From contig JBBITL010000031.1 of the NCBI GenBank assembly GCA_037440765.1, positions 1 through 47,077 of the forward strand: 47,077 nucleotides of DNA, written 5' to 3'. The notes under the pieces were generated by a model. That model was given only the letters and a program-made list of their open reading frames with translations. It had not been told where the DNA came from and did not search any database. Both the position numbers and the translations under genes were made by a program. This DNA comes from DTKY01 sp037440765. Lineage in GTDB: Bacteria; Acidobacteriota; Terriglobia; Bryobacterales; Bryobacteraceae. The first letter of the stretch is position 1. The number at the start of each line of letters is the position of its first letter. Shown here in pieces: positions 18,048-25,660 of the stretch.

Positions 18048-18587
18048 ATGAGACACCTGACAACGTTTCTCGTCCTGGCCGGAATGCTCCTGTTCGCCCT
18101 TAACGCGGGCGCCCAGCCGTTCGGCCCAACCGGAACCACCACCATCAACGTAACCGTGGCCGCCGAAGCGTCGCTCTACATCAACGACAGCTCGACCTCG
18201 CTTACCGGCGGACCGCTGTTCGCGGACTACACCGGAACCACCAACTTCACCTACAAGATCCGCACGTCACAAGGGTCCGGCACGGGGACCATCACCTCGC
18301 TGGTGACGGCCGACTTTTCGCCCCCTGGCGGTCCCTCGGTCGCCAACCCGCCTACACCCGGCAATACGCTGGCCTACACGTGCAACGTCAGTGCTCCGGC
18401 GACCTCGTGCAGCGGGAGCCAGACCTCCAGCACGACCGTAGCTCAGCCGGTGGCCTCGTTCGGCAGCAATGCCCGGTCCGCGCGCCCCGGCAACAGCGGT
18501 CAGGTCAATTGGACGTTGACCAACGATCCGCAGTACCAGACAAACTCATACTCTGCCACCGTGACCTTCACGGTGAGCGCCACCTGA
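18048..18587 (+). CDS. exported pilin-like subunit, paralogue 2
   Basis: This 179-residue protein starts at the ATG at 18048, with a typical signal peptide (Met-Arg-His-Leu-Thr, hydrophobic core, cut after Asn-Ala-Gly-Ala). It is a paralogue of the preceding protein: Ala-Asp-Phe-Ser-Pro-Pro-Gly-Gly-Pro, Leu-Ala-Tyr-Thr-Cys, Ser-Cys-Ser-Gly-Ser-Gln-Thr, and a C-terminal Gln-Tyr-Gln-Thr-Asn-Ser-Tyr-Ser-Ala-Thr-Val-Thr-Phe-Thr-Val strand. The upstream part of the open frame overlaps the previous gene and is not coding. It is probably a component of a surface fibre or coat; the function is inferred from context only. Confidence 0.75.
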   Translation: MRHLTTFLVLAGMLLFALNAGAQPFGPTGTTTINVTVAAEASLYINDSSTSLTGGPLFADYTGTTNFTYKIRTSQGSGTGTITSLVTADFSPPGGPSVANPPTPGNTLAYTCNVSAPATSCSGSQTSSTTVAQPVASFGSNARSARPGNSGQVNWTLTNDPQYQTNSYSATVTFTVSAT

Positions 18588-18600
18588 GGCGGGCCGGCCC

Positions 18601-19095
18601 ATGTCGCCGACCGGGAGGGCCGTGGTTTCTGTGCTCGCGGCTGCCGGGGTGCTCTCGGCAGCCCTGGGCACAATCACGGCCACGCCCGCAACCGTGACAT
18701 TCGTCTCGTCGGATCCAGACCAAGGCTTGATCTCCGGCTCGCCCGTGACTGTGACATGGCGCTTCACGGGCGGGCAGCAGAAACGGGATTGGAACATCGC
18801 GGTCAGGGCGGACAGCTCGACGCTGGCCAACTGTAACACGGTGCCTGCCTCGGCCATCACCGTGTCCTGCCAGGCGGTTTCGATTACGGGGGACGGGCCC
18901 GGCGGGAGTGGATCCTGCTCGCAGCCTTTTCAGTTGGGCACGGCCAACCGGCAGCTCGCCGGCGGACTGCAAAGACAGCACAACGCCAATTACACGGTGA
19001 ACATCACCTACAGCTTCCAGGATAGCTGGAGATACAGAGGAGCAGTGACACCAGCATGTGCGCTCGTATTGACTTACACCGTCTATTTCCAGTAA
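18601..19095 (+). CDS. exported beta-rich protein, third small subunit
   Basis: This 164-residue protein with an N-terminal signal peptide (Met-Ser-Pro-Thr-Gly-Arg then a hydrophobic run to about residue 25) is of no recognised family. It has five Cys residues (around Asn-Cys-Asn, Ser-Cys-Gln, Ser-Cys-Ser and Ala-Cys-Ala). It ends in an alternating hydrophobic strand, Leu-Val-Leu-Thr-Tyr-Thr-Val-Tyr-Phe. It is less similar to the two paralogues before it and could be a tip or adaptor subunit. Its last 40 bases overlap the chaperone gene in another frame. Confidence 0.68.
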   Translation: MSPTGRAVVSVLAAAGVLSAALGTITATPATVTFVSSDPDQGLISGSPVTVTWRFTGGQQKRDWNIAVRADSSTLANCNTVPASAITVSCQAVSITGDGPGGSGSCSQPFQLGTANRQLAGGLQRQHNANYTVNITYSFQDSWRYRGAVTPACALVLTYTVYFQ

Positions 19096-19892
19096 CGGTC
19101 TTGGCTCTGGCGGCGGTTGCCGCCCCGGCCGTGGCCTCGGGCCAGGTAGGGATGGGCCTGTCGCCGATGCGGCTCGAAGTGGGCCTGGCGGGAGGCGCCG
19201 TTCAATCCGGACCTCTGACCCTCACCAACGAGTCGGAGGCCCCCACGCGGGTCCGCTCGGAGCTGCTTGACTTCTACATCGACGAGTCGGGCACGCCCCA
19301 GTTCGCCCGCGCTTACCCGGCCGAAGCCGAGAACTCCTGCCGCGAGTGGCTGAGCTTGAACCCGCGCGAAACCGAGGTGCCCCCCAAGAGCGCCACGACC
19401 GTGCGCTACACCTTGCGCGTCCCCCCGGGGGTCCCCGCGCGCAGTTTCCACTGCGCGGCCGGCTTCACCACGCAGGCGACGGCCGACCGGCTCGGCGCGG
19501 TCGGCGTCCAGACGGCGGTTCGCATGATCGCGGCGTTCTATGTCCTGGTCGGCGACCCTGCCGTTGAGGGAGAGATAGAGGGCGTGGAGATCGAGCCGGT
19601 CCGGGGCGCGGAAAGTCCCGGATGGCGCGCGGTGGTTGTAGTGAGGAACTGGGGCCCCAGGTACTTCCGGCCATCCGGAGCGTTGGAACTCCTCGACGAA
19701 CGGGATGCGGTGCTGGAAGCTCTGGAATTCCCGTCGTTGCCGGTCCTGCCCAACCGCAGCCAGCGGTTCCTGTTCCCGCTCAAGGCCGGGCCGGAGCCGC
19801 AGCCCTACAAGCTGCGAGTGCGGGTGGATTTCGGCGGTGACGAGATCCAGGAGGCGCTGGTCATGGTCCGCCCGCCCGCGCCCGCCCCGTGA
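19056..19892 (+). CDS. PapD-like periplasmic pilus chaperone
   Basis: This 278-residue protein has a signal peptide ending around Ala-Val-Ala-Ser-Gly-Gln. The first Ig-like domain begins Leu-Ser-Pro-Met-Arg-Leu-Glu-Val and continues Gly-Pro-Leu-Thr-Leu-Thr-Asn-Glu-Ser-Glu-Ala-Pro. It then has Pro-Pro-Lys-Ser-Ala-Thr-Thr-Val-Arg-Tyr-Thr-Leu-Arg-Val-Pro-Pro, the G1-strand region of the family. A second beta domain fills residues 160-270. Members cap pilus subunits in the periplasm and deliver them to an outer-membrane usher. The ATG overlaps the preceding subunit gene by 40 bases and the next gene starts 10 bases after its stop, so all are one operon. The similarity is structural and pattern-based rather than to a named member. 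Confidence 0.72.
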   Translation: MCARIDLHRLFPVTVLALAAVAAPAVASGQVGMGLSPMRLEVGLAGGAVQSGPLTLTNESEAPTRVRSELLDFYIDESGTPQFARAYPAEAENSCREWLSLNPRETEVPPKSATTVRYTLRVPPGVPARSFHCAAGFTTQATADRLGAVGVQTAVRMIAAFYVLVGDPAVEGEIEGVEIEPVRGAESPGWRAVVVVRNWGPRYFRPSGALELLDERDAVLEALEFPSLPVLPNRSQRFLFPLKAGPEPQPYKLRVRVDFGGDEIQEALVMVRPPAPAP

Positions 19893-19902
19893 GAGGTGGG
19901 GC

Positions 19903-22140
19903 ATGTCCGCGCCTGGCCCAGCCCTGCTGCCCGCACTTTTTGCCGGGTTGACGTGTCTGGCGCCCCTTCGCGGCCAGGCGCCGCCTCAGCCCGGTGGCAG
20001 GGCGGATCTCGCCATCCAGGGCTACTACTTCCGGGTCAATGAGGCCTTCCGGAACGTGTCCGGACTGGCGGCGGAGTTCCAGCATTTCGTTCCGAGGCTG
20101 GGGCTGCTCGCGGGCAAGCTTGAGGACTACGCCGGAGAAGGGCGCTGGCGCGCCGGGGACAATCTGCTCGAGCTGCGTGGGGCCGTCTGGCAGGATCACC
20201 GTTGGACGCTCACCGGCGGGGATTTCCGCGTCCCCACCGGGCCTTCCAGCGCACCCTTGGGCAACATCTTCTATCCGGAGCTCAGTCTGCGGGGCGCGCG
20301 CGTTACGGCTTCACGCGAGAACCGGGAATACTCCCTGTTCTATGGCGCATATACACTCTACGCGGGCCCGCGCATCCCTTTCCACACCACCACCCCGCAG
20401 CGCGTCCTGGGCGCCAGTTTCCGCTATCGTCCCCGGCAGAAGCTGGAGCTGGAGTTTCGATTGCTGAGGCTCTCCACGGATCTCAGCCGCACCTCCGAAG
20501 ACGCGTTCCTCTTCCCGGTGGGCCGCCGCCTCCCACTCATCCACACCGCCGCGCTTCAGGCCGGGTACTCTCTGACCCAGCGTTTGCGGGTTTTCGCCGA
20601 GGCCAGTTTCTCTTCGACGGGAGGCCGTGCGGAGGCGAATCCCGTCGCCGCCCGCCCCATGTCGGTCCTGGCCGGGGCTGCCTGGGAAAGCGAGAAGTGG
20701 ACCCTCCGGGGCGGCATGGTCCGCCAGGGCGCTCTCTATCTTCCGTTGGCGGGGTACTTCTCGGGGGACCGCAAGGGGCCCTCGGCGGAAGTGCGTTACC
20801 GGCCCATCCCGCGGCTGGAGCTGAGCTCATCGGCGAGCGCCTTCTCCAATAACCTCGAACGCGACGACCGCGTAGCCACTTACCGCACGACCCTGCTGGC
20901 CCACGGCGTCTCGGCCGAACTCCCATGGAAGCTCACCGTGGATGCGCATGCCTCCCGCCTGCGCTTTGAATCCAACGTTCAGCACTCCGACAACCGGATG
21001 TGGAGCGTGGGCGCGGCACGTCCGCTTGGGAGTCACCATCTGCGGTTCGCACTGCGCGAGATACGGTCGCGCACCACGGGGCAGACGAGCACCCAACGCA
21101 GCCGTGAAGTGGAGGATACCTTCCGCTGGAAGGGCATCGTCCTTGGCGCCGCGCTGCGACTGGACAGCACGGTTCATCGGGAAAGCCGGAACTCTGTGTT
21201 CGCGCGGGGCCATGCCCAGATCAACCTGCGGCGCGTCTCTGCGCATGCGAACGTGGAGCACGGACGCGACCTGATCAACGAGACGGTCTTCGCCACCAGT
21301 GCGGTGAGCTCCTCCACCATCGGCCTGTCGGCGCCCGTGCCCGGCGGCTGGAGGGTGCATGCGGAGGCCTTCCGCAGCCGGCTGAGCTCGGCCCTGAATC
21401 CGGAGAACGTCTTCCTCCTCGAGACGCGCGGCGCCGGCTTCCCGGTTCTGCTCGCCGCCTTCCACCAGTGGAGCTTCTACTTCAGGCTGACCCGGACGCT
21501 CCGCTGGGGAGAGCCGCTCCCCGAACAAGGCCTGGACCGCTTCACCGCCGAGCGGATCCCGATCGCCGGCGCCATCGAGGGCTTCGTCCACGAGCAAGGG
21601 CCCGCCAAACGCTCCGCGGCGGGCGTCACCGTAACCCTGGATGGACACCGGAAAGCGGCCACCGGCCCCGACGGACGCTATCGCTTCGAGGACGTTGCGG
21701 AGGGCGCGCACAGGCTGGGCTTCTCCATCGAGGAGTTGCCGGCCGACTACGAACCCGGCCCCGTGGAGCCGGAGCATGTGCTGGTGAGAAGCCGGAGGAC
21801 CACCCGGGCGGATCTGCACGTGTTCCGGCTCGGGGAGATCTGCGGCCGCGTCCAGGGCCCGCCGGACACGCCGTTGGAAGCCGTCATCCTCCGGCTTTCG
21901 CCCGCCAGCCGCTATACAACCCCGGAAGCGGACGGCGCTTTTTGTTTCTACAACCTGCGCGAGGGCGAGTACACCCTGGACCTCGACACTGGCAGCCTGC
22001 CGCCGAATATCTTCCTCCGCGGCGAAGGCCGCGTGGGCGTGGTTCTGGACCTGAGCCGCGCCTCGGAAAGCCCGGAATTCCATCTCGAGCGGCGGGTCAT
22101 CATCAAACCCGTCCGGCAGGTTCTGACACGCCTGGACTGA
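19903..22140 (+). CDS. outer-membrane barrel protein with two C-terminal Ig-like domains, usher-like
   Basis: This 745-residue protein starts at the ATG at 19903 (GAGAGGTGGGG site before it) with a signal peptide ending near Leu-Arg-Gly-Gln. Residues about 30-560 are amphipathic beta strands of an outer-membrane barrel. Near residue 565 a carboxypeptidase-regulatory-type domain begins (Gly-Ala-Ile-Glu-Gly-Phe-Val-His ... Gly-Pro-Asp-Gly-Arg-Tyr-Arg-Phe). A second follows near 645 (Glu-Ile-Cys-Gly-Arg-Val-Gln-Gly ... Asp-Gly-Ala-Phe-Cys-Phe-Tyr-Asn-Leu). Classical ushers also carry two C-terminal beta-sandwich domains, but I see no recognisable usher N-terminal or plug signature. Position after a PapD-like chaperone and pilin-like genes is the main reason for calling it an export pore. 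A plain barrel adhesin is the alternative. Confidence 0.7.
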   Translation: MSAPGPALLPALFAGLTCLAPLRGQAPPQPGGRADLAIQGYYFRVNEAFRNVSGLAAEFQHFVPRLGLLAGKLEDYAGEGRWRAGDNLLELRGAVWQDHRWTLTGGDFRVPTGPSSAPLGNIFYPELSLRGARVTASRENREYSLFYGAYTLYAGPRIPFHTTTPQRVLGASFRYRPRQKLELEFRLLRLSTDLSRTSEDAFLFPVGRRLPLIHTAALQAGYSLTQRLRVFAEASFSSTGGRAEANPVAARPMSVLAGAAWESEKWTLRGGMVRQGALYLPLAGYFSGDRKGPSAEVRYRPIPRLELSSSASAFSNNLERDDRVATYRTTLLAHGVSAELPWKLTVDAHASRLRFESNVQHSDNRMWSVGAARPLGSHHLRFALREIRSRTTGQTSTQRSREVEDTFRWKGIVLGAALRLDSTVHRESRNSVFARGHAQINLRRVSAHANVEHGRDLINETVFATSAVSSSTIGLSAPVPGGWRVHAEAFRSRLSSALNPENVFLLETRGAGFPVLLAAFHQWSFYFRLTRTLRWGEPLPEQGLDRFTAERIPIAGAIEGFVHEQGPAKRSAAGVTVTLDGHRKAATGPDGRYRFEDVAEGAHRLGFSIEELPADYEPGPVEPEHVLVRSRRTTRADLHVFRLGEICGRVQGPPDTPLEAVILRLSPASRYTTPEADGAFCFYNLREGEYTLDLDTGSLPPNIFLRGEGRVGVVLDLSRASESPEFHLERRVIIKPVRQVLTRLD

Positions 22141-22149
22141 AGACGTTCG

Positions 22150-23616
22150 CTAGCCCGCCGGCAGTTTGCAGAACCTCTCGTAGGCCTCGTCCCACGCGCC
22201 GCCGGGCGCGGGCTCCAGCAGCTTCAGATCAACCGAGTTGCGCAGCACGGACCGCGCCTCCTTGAGCCCCGAGAAGACGCCCGAGCCGATGGCCTGCACC
22301 ATGACGTTGCCGGCCGCCGTGCCCTCGGCAGGGCCGGCCACCACGATGCGCCGCGTTGCGTCAGCCACAAACTGGTTCAACACCTGGTTGCGCGAACCGC
22401 CGCCCACGATGTGGATCACCTTGACCGCGCGCCCGCTCACCGACTCCAGCCCCTCCAGGACCTGCCGGTAGCGGAGCGCCAGGCTTTCAAGAATCGTGCG
22501 GGCGAACTCGCCCGGAGTCTCCGGAGCGCTCTGGCCGCTGGCGCGGCAGTACTCCGCAATCCTGGACGGCAACTGCCCCGGATGCAGAAACGCGTCGGGG
22601 TGAATCACGGCCTTGAAGGGCGCGGCTTCCGCCGCCATGCGGGCCAGGTCCTCGTAGCTGTGGTCGGCGCCCTCAACGGCCCAGGCGCGCCGGCACTCTT
22701 GCAGCAGCCACAGCCCGGCGATGTTCTTGAGCAGCCGCACGCTGCCCCCGTAGCCGATCTCGTTGGTCAGGTTCCAGGCCAGGGACTTCTCGTTCACCAC
22801 CGGCTCGGGCAGTTCCAGTCCCATCAGCGACCAGGTGCCGGAGCTGATGTAGCACCAGTCGTCTCCCTCGGCGGGGACCGCCGCCACGGCGGCGGCCGTG
22901 TCGTGGCTGGCCGTGGCGTAGACCGGCGTGGCATCCATGCCCGCGGCTTGGGCCACGTGAGGCAGCAGCGGCCCCAGCGCGGTGCCGGGGTACACGATCT
23001 GGCCCAGTATCCGCGACGGGAGCCCCAGCCGCTCGAACAGATCTACGGCCCAGGCCTTGCTCACCGGGTTGTAGAACTGCGTCGTGCTCGCGTCGGTCAG
23101 CTCATTCGCCTGGACGCCGGTGAGCCAGTAGTTGATCAGGTCCGGCACCATCAGCAGCCGCCCGGCCACGTCCAGCGCGGGCGAGCCGGCCAGCTTCATG
23201 GCGTAGAGCTGGAACAGCGTGTTGATCTGCATGAACTGTATGCCGGTGGTGGCGAAGATCTCTTCGCGGGGCACTGCCTGGAAGGCCCGCTCCACCATGC
23301 CGTCGTTGCGCGAATCGCGGTAGTGCATGGGACTCGCAACCAGCGAGCCGTCGCGCGCCACCAGCCCGAAGTCCACGCCCCAGGCGTCCACGCCGATGCC
23401 GTCCAGGCGCACCTTGCGCTCGCGGCCGGCCGCCGCCAGCCCCTGCTCGATCTCGTGGAACAAGCGCAGGATGTCCCAATAGAGGCCGGACGGCGTTCTG
23501 ACCGGAGTGTTCGGGAAGCGGTGCAGTTCCTCGAGCGCGAGTTTGCCGCGGTCGATGGTCCCCAGCATGACGCGGCCACTTTCCGCGCCCAGGTCGATGG
23601 CTAGATAGCGGTTCAT
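22150..23616 (-). CDS. rhaB: L-rhamnulokinase
   Basis: This 488-residue FGGY-family kinase phosphorylates L-rhamnulose in rhamnose breakdown. The N-terminal phosphate-binding loop Ala-Ile-Asp-Leu-Gly-Ala-Glu-Ser-Gly-Arg is present. So are Gly-Val-Asp-Ala-Trp-Gly-Val-Asp-Phe-Gly and the C-terminal ATP-site motif Gly-Gly-Gly-Ser-Arg-Asn-Gln-Val-Leu-Asn-Gln. The middle segment Tyr-Arg-Asp-Ser-Arg-Asn is typical of RhaB. No rhaA or rhaD lies beside it; the only other rhamnose gene in the window is the GH78 enzyme 17 kb away. Its stop lies 9 bases from the convergent barrel gene. pheT ends 15 bases upstream of its start, so read-through from pheST is likely. Confidence 0.93.
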   Translation of the reverse strand: MNRYLAIDLGAESGRVMLGTIDRGKLALEELHRFPNTPVRTPSGLYWDILRLFHEIEQGLAAAGRERKVRLDGIGVDAWGVDFGLVARDGSLVASPMHYRDSRNDGMVERAFQAVPREEIFATTGIQFMQINTLFQLYAMKLAGSPALDVAGRLLMVPDLINYWLTGVQANELTDASTTQFYNPVSKAWAVDLFERLGLPSRILGQIVYPGTALGPLLPHVAQAAGMDATPVYATASHDTAAAVAAVPAEGDDWCYISSGTWSLMGLELPEPVVNEKSLAWNLTNEIGYGGSVRLLKNIAGLWLLQECRRAWAVEGADHSYEDLARMAAEAAPFKAVIHPDAFLHPGQLPSRIAEYCRASGQSAPETPGEFARTILESLALRYRQVLEGLESVSGRAVKVIHIVGGGSRNQVLNQFVADATRRIVVAGPAEGTAAGNVMVQAIGSGVFSGLKEARSVLRNSVDLKLLEPAPGGAWDEAYERFCKLPAG

Positions 23617-23631
23617 GTGATGTCCCCTTTG

Positions 23632-25647
23632 TCAGACCCTTAGTTCGTAGCCTTCGGTTCGCATAGCATCAATGATACGGCTTCGGATGGCGCTGACCTC
23701 TTCGCTTGAAAGCGTGCGGCCGCTTGACGCCACGGTCAGCCGGAAGGAGACGCTCTTGGAGCCCTCCGGAAGCGGCGGTCCGGTGTACTGGCGCAGGAAT
23801 TCGATGGAAACCAGGTCCCCGGCGGCGTAACCCGCCAGTTTCTTGCCTATGCCGCCGGCGAGTTCGCGCAACCCCACGACCACCGAGAGATCGAAGGCGC
23901 TGGCCGGATAGCGGCGGATGGGTGCGTAGCTTATGGTCGCCTGGGCGGCCAGCTCCCGGGCAACGGCCAGGTCCAGGTCGAGGACCGCCGCCCGTCCGGT
24001 TTCCACCAGCGATGGATGCAGCTCGAATAGGCGGCCCGCTGCGCGGCCGCGCCAGTGAACTTCGGCGGCGCGGGCGGGGTGCTCACAGGCGCGGGCCCCG
24101 GTCGGCGTCAGTTCGCAGCCCGGCATCAGGTGCTCGGCCACGCGCTTGAGCGCCATGAGGCCCGCGGCCCCGTCGCCACGGGAGGCGATCACGGCGGCCA
24201 GGTGCGGGATCTCGCTCGGGAGCCCCTGTGGCTGTCTGTGAATTTCCCGGCCGATCTCGAACAGGCGGAACTCCTCGAACTGCCTGGAGTTCAGGTTGAT
24301 GTTGCGCCGTATCCCGGCCAGCAGGCTGGTCCGCATCAGACCCTGGTCCGAGGAGATCGGGTTGGCCACCTTCAGATGGTCGCCGGGATCGAGACCCAGC
24401 TCGCGCACCTCGTGCTCGTTCACGAACGAGTAGTTGTAGACCTCGGTGAAGCCCAACTCAACCAGCGTGGTGCGCACCTGGCGGTGGTACAGTCTCTCTT
24501 CGTTGGGGTGCGGCGGCAGCACCGGCAGCGCCGGGGGCTTCGCGGCGATGGAGCCGTAGCCGATCATGCGCCCGACTTCTTCCACCAGGTCGTCCTTGAT
24601 GGAGATGTCGCGCGTGGAGCGCCAGCTCGGCGCCGTGACCGACAGCACCTGCGGCGCCGTTTCCTCCACGCCGAACTGAAGCCGCTCCAAGATGCGCACC
24701 ACGTCCGCCATCTCGATCGCGCGCCCCAGTTTGCGCGCCAGCCAGTCCATGGGGAGCAGAATGGGGGCCGGAGGCGCGAGCGGCGCGCAGGCATCGGCCA
24801 GGCCGCCCGCCAGGCGTATCCCCGGAGAAACCTCCTCCAGCAGTTCGAGCGCCCGCGCCAGCCCGCGCACCGTGTTGTGCGGGTCCTGGGCTTTCTCAAA
24901 GCGCATGGAGGCGTCCGTGCGCAGCTTGTGGCGGGACGACGTCCTTCGGACCGATGAGGCCTGGAAGTTGGCGCTCTCCAGTACCAGCCTGCGCGTGCTG
25001 CCGCCGATCCCGGTATCGAGTCCTCCGATGACGCCGGCGATGGCGATGGCGCCGCGCTCGTCGGCGATCACCAGGTCCCGCGGATCCAGTGCGTACTCCT
25101 CCTCGTTTAGCGCCAGAATGCGCTCGCCCGCCCGCGCGCGGCGGACCAGGATGTCGCGCCCGTGGAGCAGGTCCCGGTCGAAGGCGTGCATGGGCTGGGC
25201 GATCTCGGCCATGACGTAGTTGGTCACGTCAACGATGTTGTTGATCGGGTTGATGCCGATGGCCGCCAGGCGGCTTTGCAGCCAGCGCGGCGAGGGCGCG
25301 ACCGTCACGTTGTCCAGCGTAAGCGCGCTGTACCGGGGCGATAGGGCGTAGTCTTCGACCTCGACGCCGATGGCGGGCGCGTCGAACGGGAGCAACTCCG
25401 GGCGGACGGGGTCGCGCAGGCGGCCTCCGGTGATGGCGGCCGCCTCGCGCGCCAGCCCGAGGTGGCCCCACAGGTCGGGCCTGTGCGTGATCGACTTGTT
25501 GTCGATCTCGATGATCGAGTCGCCGCTCTCGATGCGCTCCACGCCTTCGCACTCGGCGGTGCACATGGTGATGAGCCGGCCCAGTTCCTCGGGGGAGACG
25601 TTGATCCCCTCGGCCAGTTCGGCCAGCCAGTTGAACGAGAACCTCAC
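23632..25647 (-). CDS. pheT: phenylalanyl-tRNA synthetase beta subunit, lacking the N-terminal OB (EMAP-like) domain
   Basis: This 671-residue subunit pairs with PheS to charge tRNA-Phe. The normal bacterial length is near 800. After the usual first 37 residues (Phe-Ser-Phe-Asn-Trp-Leu ... Glu-Gly-Val-Glu) the sequence jumps to Ile-Ile-Glu-Ile-Asp-Asn-Lys-Ser-Ile-Thr-His-Arg-Pro-Asp-Leu. The roughly 110-residue tRNA-binding OB domain is therefore absent. The B3/B4 editing domain, the B5 domain, the catalytic-like core and the C-terminal FDX-ACB domain (ending Glu-Gly-Tyr-Glu-Leu-Arg-Val) are all present and unbroken, so the gene looks functional. The GTG start is 13 bases after pheS. Confidence 0.95.
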   Translation of the reverse strand: MRFSFNWLAELAEGINVSPEELGRLITMCTAECEGVERIESGDSIIEIDNKSITHRPDLWGHLGLAREAAAITGGRLRDPVRPELLPFDAPAIGVEVEDYALSPRYSALTLDNVTVAPSPRWLQSRLAAIGINPINNIVDVTNYVMAEIAQPMHAFDRDLLHGRDILVRRARAGERILALNEEEYALDPRDLVIADERGAIAIAGVIGGLDTGIGGSTRRLVLESANFQASSVRRTSSRHKLRTDASMRFEKAQDPHNTVRGLARALELLEEVSPGIRLAGGLADACAPLAPPAPILLPMDWLARKLGRAIEMADVVRILERLQFGVEETAPQVLSVTAPSWRSTRDISIKDDLVEEVGRMIGYGSIAAKPPALPVLPPHPNEERLYHRQVRTTLVELGFTEVYNYSFVNEHEVRELGLDPGDHLKVANPISSDQGLMRTSLLAGIRRNINLNSRQFEEFRLFEIGREIHRQPQGLPSEIPHLAAVIASRGDGAAGLMALKRVAEHLMPGCELTPTGARACEHPARAAEVHWRGRAAGRLFELHPSLVETGRAAVLDLDLAVARELAAQATISYAPIRRYPASAFDLSVVVGLRELAGGIGKKLAGYAAGDLVSIEFLRQYTGPPLPEGSKSVSFRLTVASSGRTLSSEEVSAIRSRIIDAMRTEGYELRV

Positions 25648-25660
25648 TCCGCTTGCACCT

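Noticed and set aside
22411..23604. 397-codon plus-strand open frame
   Set aside because: It is fully antisense to rhaB, with biased composition and no motifs.
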